DNA from: a bacterium
GTDB taxonomy: Bacteria; Patescibacteriota; Minisyncoccia; UBA6257; 2-01-FULL-56-20
Direction: 5' to 3'
Assembly: GCA_021817655.1 (NCBI GenBank)
Contig: JAKAGE010000015.1
Coordinates: forward strand, 4,096-13,636
Length of the DNA stretch: 9,541 bases
This document shows positions 1-5,511 of this stretch, piece by piece. Under the pieces are notes generated by a model. That model saw only the letters and a list, made by a program, of their open reading frames with translations, made no database searches and was not told the origin of the DNA. Within the stretch, counting starts at the first letter, position 1, and the number at the start of each line of letters is the position of its first letter. A program made the translations under genes and the position numbers.

Positions 1-282
1 CGCGATCCAATTTATCGCGATCCGCGCGAGATCGCGATGTCATATTTCAATGAATATTTTTTGGACGACGGCACGAAGACCATGAGGAGCTTTTCCCTGC
101 CGTTCGACCTTTCCCGGCGCGATGACGGATGGCTTACCGCCGACCGTCAGCTGTACGATATTGCCGAGGCGCTTGACCGATCGCGACATGTCGCGATTGT
201 GAGTTCTTCCGGAACACGGAAGCTGCGGAAGGCGGATCCTGTCGAGATCGAGGCGGGAAGGATCGTGGAGTGGGAGAAATAA
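1..282 (+). CDS. Hypothetical protein, probably the C-terminal end of a longer gene
   Basis: I do not recognise the family. An ATG at position 37 would give 81 residues. However, the same frame is open to the left edge and reads RDPIYRDPREIA before that ATG, which looks like normal coding sequence. There is also no ribosome binding site before position 37. I therefore favour a 5'-truncated gene that starts outside the window. The visible part is rich in charged and aromatic residues, with a SYFNEYFLDDGTKT stretch and a basic RKLRKAD segment, and it ends in VEWEK. No membrane segment, signal peptide or cysteine cluster is visible. The TAA stop (280-282) sits inside the A-tract that is the T-tract of the minus-strand terminator at 281-330, so the gene ends tail-to-tail with the recR side. 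Coding is likely; function is unknown. Confidence 0.6.
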   Translation, partial: RDPIYRDPREIAMSYFNEYFLDDGTKTMRSFSLPFDLSRRDDGWLTADRQLYDIAEALDRSRHVAIVSSSGTRKLRKADPVEIEAGRIVEWEK

Positions 283-330
283 AAAGAGCCCGGCGCGCAC
301 ATCCTGTTAAGGAGTGCTGCTGCCGGGCTC
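281..330 (-). terminator. Intrinsic terminator closing the recR side
   Basis: Arms GAGCCCGGC (286-294) and GCCGGGCTC (322-330) pair perfectly over 9 bp. Shorter inner pairings (GCGCAC with GTGCTGC, TCC with GGA) extend the hairpin inward to a small loop. Read on the minus strand, it is followed at once by TTTTT (285-281), the intrinsic terminator arrangement. Read on the plus strand there is no T-run after it, so it should act mainly on minus-strand transcripts: recR read-through and/or the candidate small RNA that begins near 448. Confidence 0.75.
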
Positions 331-448
331 CTGCCAAAGGCGATCCCCCTCGCCTCTGGACGCCAGCCGGACGCTTCTCGTCGGCTCCCAATATCTGTGC
401 CCACCACCTAGACCAGATCTCATTGGGAGTCGGGGTATCCGTGCTGCT
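281..448 (-). ncRNA. Candidate structured small RNA (or structured recR 3' UTR), family unknown
   Basis: This stretch has no plausible gene. On the minus strand it carries a promoter-like element at its start and an intrinsic terminator at its end, about 165 nt apart. Between them I can fold several hairpins. One has CTCCCAAT pairing with ATTGGGAG plus ATCTG with CAGAT, closing a loop of about 16 nt. One is a short GCCG/CGGC hairpin. One has a 10-bp stem, CCAGAGGCGA with TCGCCTTTGG. The last is the terminator hairpin. I compared it from memory with the SRP RNA core (a GGAA loop with AGCAG), 6S RNA, RNase P, tmRNA and T-box signatures and found no match. A free-standing regulatory RNA and a recR 3' UTR are both possible. 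Confidence 0.45.
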
Positions 449-454
449 GGCTCC

Positions 455-483
455 ATTATGCCATATTCAACTCCGCCGTTCAA
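455..483 (-). promoter_or_regulatory. Sigma70-like promoter at the 3' end of recR
   Basis: On the minus strand, TTGAAC (483-478) lies 17 nt upstream of CATAAT (460-455). Both hexamers are close to the TTGACA and TATAAT consensus and the spacing is optimal. The -35 lies in the last codons of recR and the -10 lies just after its stop. Transcription would start near 449-447 and run into the candidate ncRNA. A chance match cannot be ruled out. Confidence 0.45.
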
Positions 484-1072
484 GTGCCGAGCCAAGCGTC
501 TCGTCATCGGCGAATTCGATCTCGCCGCCGGTCGGCAGGCCGCGCCCGAGGCGGCTGATCTTCTTCGCGAGCGGCGCGAGCTCTTTCAGGATGAGTCCCG
601 CCTGGAAGTCTCCGAGCGTCGTCGGGTTGAAGCCGAGGATGATCTCGTCCGCCGCACCGCCGAGCTCCTCCGCGATGTATTTTTTGAACGATGCGATCCG
701 TGCTTTCTGCCACGCTTCGAGGAAGCCGGTCTTCGGCACGGGTCCGGTGATGAAGTAGCAGCCGGTGAATTTCTTGGTGTTCTCAAGCGAGAGATAGTCC
801 GTCTCTTTCTCGACCACCATGATGATGCGCTGGGTGCGCGCCGGATTCGCGCAGACGTCGCAAAGCGCGCCGTCGTTCTGATGGATGAAATAGCACCGCG
901 CGCAGATCTTTATTCCGCGCAGCGCGTCGATCGCCGCCGCAAGATCCCGCAATTCGCCCTTGTCGCGCCCGACGAGATAGAACGCGAGCCGCACCGCCTG
1001 CCGCGGCCCGATCGACGGCAGCTCGGCGAGCTCGTCCGCCACCTTCTGCACCGGCTCCGGAAGCTTCATCAT
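467..1072 (-). CDS. recR: Recombination mediator protein RecR
   Basis: RecR works with RecO (and RecF) to load RecA onto SSB-coated single-stranded DNA during gap repair. The 201-residue protein has the family's usual length and order. A helix-hairpin-helix covers about residues 12-34 (LPSIGPRQAVRLA). A zinc finger has cysteines 57, 60, 71 and 74. A Toprim domain follows from about residue 82 (IIMVVEKETD). The C-terminal signature RLGRGLPTGGEIEFADDETL is intact. The region after the first Toprim strand is a little divergent: FITGPVPKTG stands where most bacteria have a longer GG-x-LSPLDG-like loop. The start overlaps the dnaB stop as ATGA (1072-1069), so translation is probably coupled. A second ATG follows directly and could also be used. 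It is the last gene of the mgtC-corA-cysS-dnaB-recR run. Confidence 0.95.
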   Translation of the reverse strand: MMKLPEPVQKVADELAELPSIGPRQAVRLAFYLVGRDKGELRDLAAAIDALRGIKICARCYFIHQNDGALCDVCANPARTQRIIMVVEKETDYLSLENTKKFTGCYFITGPVPKTGFLEAWQKARIASFKKYIAEELGGAADEIILGFNPTTLGDFQAGLILKELAPLAKKISRLGRGLPTGGEIEFADDETLGSALERRS

Positions 1073-2448
1073 AGCGCCGGCAATTCCTCGTACCTCCGTT
1101 CCAGCGCCTTGAACGTGGCGCGGTCGGCGTCGAAGTAGAAATCCATGTCCTTCAGCGGACCGTTGCGGTGCTTGGCGATGCGGAGATGGACCGTGTTGTT
1201 GCCCGCGGCGCTCGAGTCCGCGTTCGTTTCGTCGCGATAGAGGAACATGACGACGTCCGCATCCTGCTCGATCGAGCCCGATTCGCGGAGATCGGAGAGC
1301 CGCGGGATCTTCTGGTCGCGCTGTTCGACGCCGCGCGAAAGCTGAGACAGCGCGAGCACGGGCACCTTCAGTTCGCGGGCAAGCGCCTTGAGCCCGCGCG
1401 AGATCTCGGTGATCATATTCACCATGCTTTCCACGTGGATGCGCGGACGGATGAGCTGGAGATAGTCGATGACGAGCAGGTCGAGCCCGTGCTCCACCTG
1501 GAGGCGCCGCGCCATCGAGCGCATCTGTAGTACGTTGAGCGACGGGGAGTCGTCGATGTAGAGCTTGACTTCGGAGAGGCGGTCAAGCGCGCCTTGAATC
1601 ATCGCGAATTCGCTGTCGTTCGTGATGCGGCCGGTGAGAATGTTCCAGAGGGGCACCTGCGATTCGGCGGCGATGATGCGGTCCTGCAGCTGTTCGCGCG
1701 ACATTTCGAGGGAGAACAGGCCGACGTTGAATCCGGCCTTGCCCGCATTGCGTGCGATGTCGAGCGCGAGCGACGTCTTGCCGACGGACGGCCTTGCGCC
1801 CACGATGATGAGCTCGGATTTCTGGAGGCCGGACAGCGTCTCGTCGAGCTCGGGGAAGCCGGTCGGCACGCCGCGCAGCTTCCCGCCGCCCGCATGGAGC
1901 GATGCGATGCGCTCGTATGCCGTCGTGAGGTCGTCTTTGAGCGGCACGAAGTTCTGCGGGAGGGATTTCTGCGAGATCGAGAGGATCTTCTGTTCGACCT
2001 CGTCGAGCAGGTCTTCCACCTCGCCATGCTTGCCGAACACCGCTTCGCCGATCTCCGCGGACGTGCGTACCAGGTCGCGCAGGATTTTCTTTTCCTTCAC
2101 GAGCTGGGCATAGTGCTGGACGTGCGATGCGTTCGAGACCTGGTTCGTGAGCTCGGCAAGGTATGCCGACCCGCCGACGCTCTGGAGCTGCTCCTGCTCC
2201 TTCAGGTATGTGGTAAGGGAGAGCACGTCGATCGGCTGGTGCTTCTCATAGAGGACGAGGATCGCGCGGTAGATCGCTTCGTGCTGGGGGAGGTAGAAAT
2301 CTTCCGCAACGAGAATGTCCGCCACGCGGAAGATGGCATTCTTGTCGATGAGGATCGAGCCGAGCACGGCGGCCTCGGCCTCTTTGTTCTGCGGCGGGAG
2401 CTTGAGCCCCGGTTTTTTGCTGGCGGGCGACGATGATGGCGGCGGCAT
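1069..2448 (-). CDS. dnaB: Replicative DNA helicase DnaB
   Basis: DnaB is the hexameric 5'-3' helicase that unwinds DNA at the replication fork and recruits primase. The 459-residue product has the normal two-domain build. The N-terminal helical domain begins near residue 18 (LPPQNKEAEAAVLGSIL) and runs to about 150. The RecA-like ATPase domain follows, with Walker A GARPSVGKT at 217-225, SLEMS near 246-250, Walker B LLVIDYLQL at 324-332, SQLSRGVEQR from 368 and the segment RLSDLRESGSIEQDAD. No intein is present. The first residues (PPPSSSPASKKP) look like a disordered leader. No Shine-Dalgarno sequence precedes the ATG, which lies 15 nt after the cysS stop. The stop overlaps the recR start, so co-transcription with both neighbours is likely. 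Confidence 0.97.
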   Translation of the reverse strand: MPPPSSSPASKKPGLKLPPQNKEAEAAVLGSILIDKNAIFRVADILVAEDFYLPQHEAIYRAILVLYEKHQPIDVLSLTTYLKEQEQLQSVGGSAYLAELTNQVSNASHVQHYAQLVKEKKILRDLVRTSAEIGEAVFGKHGEVEDLLDEVEQKILSISQKSLPQNFVPLKDDLTTAYERIASLHAGGGKLRGVPTGFPELDETLSGLQKSELIIVGARPSVGKTSLALDIARNAGKAGFNVGLFSLEMSREQLQDRIIAAESQVPLWNILTGRITNDSEFAMIQGALDRLSEVKLYIDDSPSLNVLQMRSMARRLQVEHGLDLLVIDYLQLIRPRIHVESMVNMITEISRGLKALARELKVPVLALSQLSRGVEQRDQKIPRLSDLRESGSIEQDADVVMFLYRDETNADSSAAGNNTVHLRIAKHRNGPLKDMDFYFDADRATFKALERRYEELPAL

Positions 2449-2463
2449 GGGGTTGACGGGGGA

Positions 2464-3840
2464 TTAAAGGAATTTCTTCGTGATCGTGGACCCTTCGGCG
2501 GAATCCTTTATCACATATCCTAACCCCTCCAGTTCCTTCCGCAAGGCATCGGACTGGATAAACTGTTTATTCGCGCGGTGGGCCTTGTATTCCTCGAATT
2601 TTTTGAGGTCTTTCTCCGATATCGCATCGGTTTGGCCGAGAATCTGCACGATATTCATACCCAGTAATTCGTCGAAACTGTCCATAAGCGCAAATTTAGA
2701 ATGTGCGGTAAGTTGCTTATCCTTTAGCATTTCAAAAATTATTGAGATTGCTTTTGGGGTATTGAGATCATCATCGAGCGCGGCATCGAATTTTTCCTTC
2801 CATGGCAACGCATCGCCGCGAATAGAATTTTGGGGATCGTTTTTCTTTTCCTCTCTCGCTTGCAGCGAAAGATTATAAAGATTTTCGATTTCGCTCACCG
2901 CCTGCGCCACTGCGCGCTCGGAATAATCGAGCGGGGAGCGGTAATGGTGACTGAGCACGATCCAACGGAGCACGATCGCCGGATGCTCCGCGAGAAAATC
3001 GCGGATCGTCACGAAGTTGCCGACGCTCTTCGACATCTTCTTGCCGTCCACCGTGAGCGCGCCGACGTGCATCCATGTGCGCACGAAGGGGACGAGTCCC
3101 GACGCGGATTCCTGCTGGGCGATCTCCGCTTCGTGGTGCGGGAATTTCAGATCAACGCCGCCGCCGTGGATCTCGTATTGCGGGCCGAAATAGAATTCAG
3201 AGATCGCGGTGTCCTCGATATGCCAGCCCGGTCGGCCCGCGCCGATCGTGGACGGCCATGACGGCTCGCCCTCGACGGAAAATTTCCAGAGGCAGAAATC
3301 TCCCTTGTTGCGCTTGTTCACCGCCTCGTCGATGCGCGACACGCCGTCCTCGGCCTGTGCGACGGTGCGGCCGGAGAGCTTGCCGTAGCTTTCGTCCTTC
3401 GCAATATCGAAGTACCATCCGTCGCCGTCGATCTTGTACGCGAAGCCGCGGTCGATCAGCCGCGTGACCTGCGCGACGATCTGCGCGATGAAGTCGGTCG
3501 CGTTCGCATATTCGCTCACCGCCGTCACGCCGAGCGCTTTCATGTCCTCGAAATACGCCTCGGTAAAGCGCTCCGCGAGCTTTGACGGCTCGATATGCTC
3601 TTCGCCGGCGCGTTTGATGATCTTGTCGTCGATGTCCGTGATGTTCTGCAGGTAGTTCACGTCGTATCCGCGCGCACGGAGCAGTTTGGCGAAGAAATCG
3701 AAGAAAATGTATGTGCGTGCGTTGCCGATGTGCAGGTAGTCGTACACGGTCGGGCCGCACACGAAGAGCCGGACATTATTCTGGTCGGGGTCGAACGGCG
3801 GCTCCTCGCGCCGCGTGAGGGAATTATAGAGGGAAAGCAT
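2464..3840 (-). CDS. cysS: Cysteine--tRNA ligase (CysRS)
   Basis: A class I synthetase that charges tRNA-Cys, 458 residues, close to the E. coli enzyme. I chose the ATG at 3840 (MLSLYNSLTRREE), the typical family start. An upstream ATG at 3876 would add 12 atypical residues and overlap the corA-like gene. Visible signatures are CGPTVYDYLHIGNAR (HIGN at 37-40), GRPGWHIE, HGGGVDLKFPHHEAE and KMSKS at 268-272. The E. coli zinc ligands Cys28, Cys209, His234 and Glu238 correspond to Cys28, Asp210, His235 and Glu239, so one cysteine is replaced by aspartate. The C-terminal third (from about residue 313, window positions below about 2900) is clearly more AT-rich than the rest. A -10-like TATAAT lies 6 nt before the ATG, so it may also be transcribed separately as a leaderless mRNA. 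Confidence 0.96.
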   Translation of the reverse strand: MLSLYNSLTRREEPPFDPDQNNVRLFVCGPTVYDYLHIGNARTYIFFDFFAKLLRARGYDVNYLQNITDIDDKIIKRAGEEHIEPSKLAERFTEAYFEDMKALGVTAVSEYANATDFIAQIVAQVTRLIDRGFAYKIDGDGWYFDIAKDESYGKLSGRTVAQAEDGVSRIDEAVNKRNKGDFCLWKFSVEGEPSWPSTIGAGRPGWHIEDTAISEFYFGPQYEIHGGGVDLKFPHHEAEIAQQESASGLVPFVRTWMHVGALTVDGKKMSKSVGNFVTIRDFLAEHPAIVLRWIVLSHHYRSPLDYSERAVAQAVSEIENLYNLSLQAREEKKNDPQNSIRGDALPWKEKFDAALDDDLNTPKAISIIFEMLKDKQLTAHSKFALMDSFDELLGMNIVQILGQTDAISEKDLKKFEEYKAHRANKQFIQSDALRKELEGLGYVIKDSAEGSTITKKFL

Positions 3841-3856
3841 ATGGCTATTATAGCCA
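3841..3856 (-). promoter_or_regulatory. -10 box inside a palindrome directly before cysS
   Basis: On the minus strand TATAAT (3852-3847) lies in the odd-centred palindrome TGGCTAT-A-ATAGCCA (3856-3842) and is followed by only 6 nt before the cysS ATG. That spacing would put the transcript start at or next to the A of ATG. I see no good -35 hexamer, which weakens the call. The palindrome could be an operator or a chance match. Confidence 0.35.
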
Positions 3857-3866
3857 GAGATATGCC

Positions 3867-4748
3867 TTAGAACCACCCCTTCCGGCGGAAATAGATCGTA
3901 AGCGAGACCATGCCGACGGCCATCACGCCGACGATGATCCAGAAGGCGCCCGGCGCGTCAATGAGCGGGGTGTCGCGGGTGTTCATGCTAAAGATCGCGG
4001 CGAGGAGCATGAAAGGGAAGGTAAGGAACGAGAGTGCGGTGAACGTTTTCATCGATCCGTTGATCTTGAGGTTCATCAGCTGGTTGTTCGTGTCCTCGAA
4101 GTCGGCGATCGCTTCCCGGTAATCCTCGAGCTGGTTCACTACCTTCAGCTGGTCGCCCATGAGATCGTTCAGATATACCTCGGCGCCTTCGCCCCAGAGC
4201 AGTTTGCCTTTCGCGACGAGCGAATGGAGGATCGGCTCCTGGAGGCGCACGATGATCCGATACTCGGAGATATCGCGCTTGAGGTACGTGATCTGTTCGA
4301 GCACCTTTTTTTCGTGCCCCTTGAAGATCTGCCGCCCGACCGCTTCCACCTTTTCGCGGATATGGCGGAGCTGGCGGTCCTGGAACGTGGTGAAGTGCTC
4401 GATGATGCGGTAGACGAGCATGAGCGACGTATCCACCTTCGCGACATCCAGGCCGTCGCGCACTTTGCCGAACGGCGTGTAGTGGACGGTGATCACGGCG
4501 TTCTTCGTGACGATGAAATCGATCTCCGTGCGCGTGGAGGCCTCGTCATCCGCATCGTAGAGGGGGAAGTAGTAGATGAAGAAAAGATAGTTTTTGTATG
4601 CTTCGACGCGGCTGCGCGCGGACGGTCCTCGGAGCTCTTCGGCGATGACCGGATGGATGCCGAACTCCTGCTCGATCCACGCCACCTCTTTTTCCGTGGG
4701 ATTTTCGATGTCGATCCACTGCACGTTCTTTCCTTTGCGAATGTCCAT
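3867..4748 (-). CDS. CorA-family divalent cation transporter-like protein with an SMN motif
   Basis: CorA proteins are pentameric channels for Mg2+ (some for Co2+, Ni2+ or Zn2+) in the inner membrane. I start the gene at 4748 (MDIRKGKNVQW), giving 293 residues. The open frame continues upstream but reads as low-complexity Ser/Arg and runs into the mgtC-like gene. The N-terminal half is the soluble funnel domain. A long helical, probably coiled-coil segment covers about 110-235. Two membrane helices lie at about 236-253 and 268-286, ending in the basic tail FRRKGWF. The signature at the end of the first helix, normally GMN, is Ser254-Met-Asn (FSMNT). The transported ion is therefore uncertain. 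The gene lies 13 nt after the mgtC-like gene, another magnesium-associated membrane family, which supports a role in divalent cations. Confidence 0.85.
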   Translation of the reverse strand: MDIRKGKNVQWIDIENPTEKEVAWIEQEFGIHPVIAEELRGPSARSRVEAYKNYLFFIYYFPLYDADDEASTRTEIDFIVTKNAVITVHYTPFGKVRDGLDVAKVDTSLMLVYRIIEHFTTFQDRQLRHIREKVEAVGRQIFKGHEKKVLEQITYLKRDISEYRIIVRLQEPILHSLVAKGKLLWGEGAEVYLNDLMGDQLKVVNQLEDYREAIADFEDTNNQLMNLKINGSMKTFTALSFLTFPFMLLAAIFSMNTRDTPLIDAPGAFWIIVGVMAVGMVSLTIYFRRKGWF

Positions 4749-4761
4749 GGCGGATGAGGCG

Positions 4762-5271
4762 TTATTTCCTTTTCGGGGCTGCCGGGGCGCCGGTAGCGGG
4801 CTGCGCGACCGCGACCGCGCCCGAAAGATTGGTCCTGCGGAGCAGGTAGAGCAGGAGCGCGATGACGATCGCGGCGGCCGTGCCGAATGCGAGGAGTCCG
4901 ACGCCCGCAAGCACGCCGATCGCCGCCGCCATCCAGATGAGGGCCGCGGTCGTCACGCCGTGCGGATGGTCGTTCGTTTTGATGATGAGTCCGGCCCCGA
5001 GGAAGCCGATGCCGACGACCACGTTCGCAATCACCGAAAGGAATCCGCTGTTATGCGCAAGCACGTCGGCGAGCACGCCTGCGCCGCCGGCGGTGATGAT
5101 GTAGGGGAGCACGAGGCCGACCATCGTGAAGATCGACGCGCCGCTCGTGACAAGCATCGTCGTGCGGATCCCTGCCGATTCCTTGCCGACCAGCTCCCGT
5201 TCGAGCCCGAGCAGTGCGCCGAGGACGAGCGCCACCGCGAACCGGACCGCCATTTGTCCAAACGTCAACAT
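4762..5271 (-). CDS. MgtC/SapB-family membrane protein
   Basis: A 169-residue, very hydrophobic protein with four or five membrane segments (about residues 7-22, 38-60, 78-97, 106-125 and 127-145). The MgtC/SapB signatures are clear: GALLGLERELVGKESAGIRTT near the N terminus, GIGFLGAGLII at 87-97 and HGVTTAALIWMAAAIGVLAG at 104-123. Members are linked to magnesium limitation and, in pathogens, to survival in host cells, but they are not proven transporters. The large cytoplasmic domain of Salmonella MgtC is missing. The short tail (AVAQPATGAPAAPKRK) is low-complexity and basic. It heads the minus-strand run and is followed by the CorA-like gene 13 nt on, so the two may form a functional pair. 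An extended -10 lies 6 nt upstream. Confidence 0.88.
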   Translation of the reverse strand: MLTFGQMAVRFAVALVLGALLGLERELVGKESAGIRTTMLVTSGASIFTMVGLVLPYIITAGGAGVLADVLAHNSGFLSVIANVVVGIGFLGAGLIIKTNDHPHGVTTAALIWMAAAIGVLAGVGLLAFGTAAAIVIALLLYLLRRTNLSGAVAVAQPATGAPAAPKRK

Positions 5272-5277
5272 GCTTTA

Positions 5278-5286
5278 ATAATAGCA
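5278..5286 (-). promoter_or_regulatory. Extended -10 promoter of the mgtC-like gene
   Basis: The minus strand reads TGC-TATTAT (5286-5278), which matches the extended -10 form TGnTATAAT and explains why no -35 is obvious. Only 6 nt (TAAAGC) separate it from the ATG at 5271, so the mRNA is probably leaderless. It would drive the mgtC-corA-cysS-dnaB-recR run and is back-to-back with the aspS promoter. Confidence 0.5.
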
Positions 5287-5289
5287 GAT

Positions 5290-5317
5290 TTGCATTTCCG
5301 TGCTGTTTGTTTATAAT
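5290..5317 (+). promoter_or_regulatory. Sigma70-like promoter of aspS
   Basis: TTGCAT (5290-5295), a 16-nt spacer and a perfect TATAAT (5312-5317). Transcription would start near 5324 and produce a leader of about 188 nt before the ATG at 5512. The -10 lies inside a perfect 9-bp inverted repeat, CTGTTTGTT (5303-5311) with AACAAACAG (5321-5329). This could be an operator for a repressor, or chance. Confidence 0.65.
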
Positions 5318-5323
5318 GTGAAC

Positions 5324-5500
5324 AAACAGAATATTCTTCGGCGATGACGCTTCTGACAAAAGCTGAGCCGGAGCGGAGAGCCCGAAACAGCTCATCTGAG
5401 GTTCGGCGCTTCGAAACCGCTGGACGAAGTAAGGTGGCACCGCGATTCCAGTCGCCCTTACCCTTCATCAACCGATGAATGGCGGGGCGATTTTAATTTA
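5324..5500 (+). promoter_or_regulatory. T-box riboswitch leader controlling aspS
   Basis: T-box leaders bind an uncharged tRNA and switch from terminator to antiterminator. The conserved T-box AAGGTGGCACCGCG is at 5431-5444. It folds into a textbook antiterminator: helix A1 GTAAGG (5429-5434) with CCTTAC (5456-5461), the 7-nt bulge TGGCACC (5435-5441), helix A2 GCGA (5442-5445) with TCGC (5452-5455). The competing terminator uses the same 3' strand. The bulge bases UGGC would pair with an acceptor end GCCA, that is discriminator G, as in bacterial tRNA-Asp and tRNA-Asn. Upstream, CCGAA (5382-5386) with TTCGG (5402-5406) is a possible further stem. Stem I is short and atypical. Candidate specifiers are AAC at 5386-5388, beside a possible GATGA/TCATC helix (5343-5347/5392-5396), or GAC at 5355-5357 in a GCTT/AAGC hairpin loop. 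I cannot choose between them. Confidence 0.9.
5452..5500 (+). terminator. Conditional terminator of the aspS T-box leader
   Basis: The outer stem TCGCCC (5452-5457) pairs with GGGCGA (5485-5490). The inner stem TTCATC (5464-5469) pairs with GATGAA (5474-5479) around the loop AACC. The T-rich run TTTTAATTT follows (from 5491). Bases 5452-5461 are shared with the antiterminator, so the two structures exclude each other. Termination would occur about 15 nt before the aspS ATG. Confidence 0.85.
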
Positions 5501-5511
5501 ATCGAACAAAC

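Noticed and set aside
281..448. SRP (4.5S) RNA, because SRP RNA often lies near recR/dnaX
   Set aside because: The conserved domain IV core (GGAA-type loop with AGCAG on the 3' side) is not present on either strand.
314..1138. Open frame of 274 codons on the plus strand across recR
   Set aside because: Antisense shadow; recR is unmistakable and this frame shows no recognisable motif and an Arg-rich composition.
1594..2436. Long open frame of 280 codons on the plus strand inside dnaB
   Set aside because: Antisense shadow of a GC-rich gene. The dnaB frame on the opposite strand has full family motifs.
3841..3876. 12-residue N-terminal extension of CysRS (start at 3876)
   Set aside because: It overlaps the corA-like stop and does not resemble CysRS; MLSLYNSLTR is the normal start.
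4749..4910. 54-residue N-terminal extension of the CorA-like protein
   Set aside because: Low-complexity Ser/Arg sequence that overlaps the mgtC-like gene; the start at 4748 gives a normal CorA N terminus.
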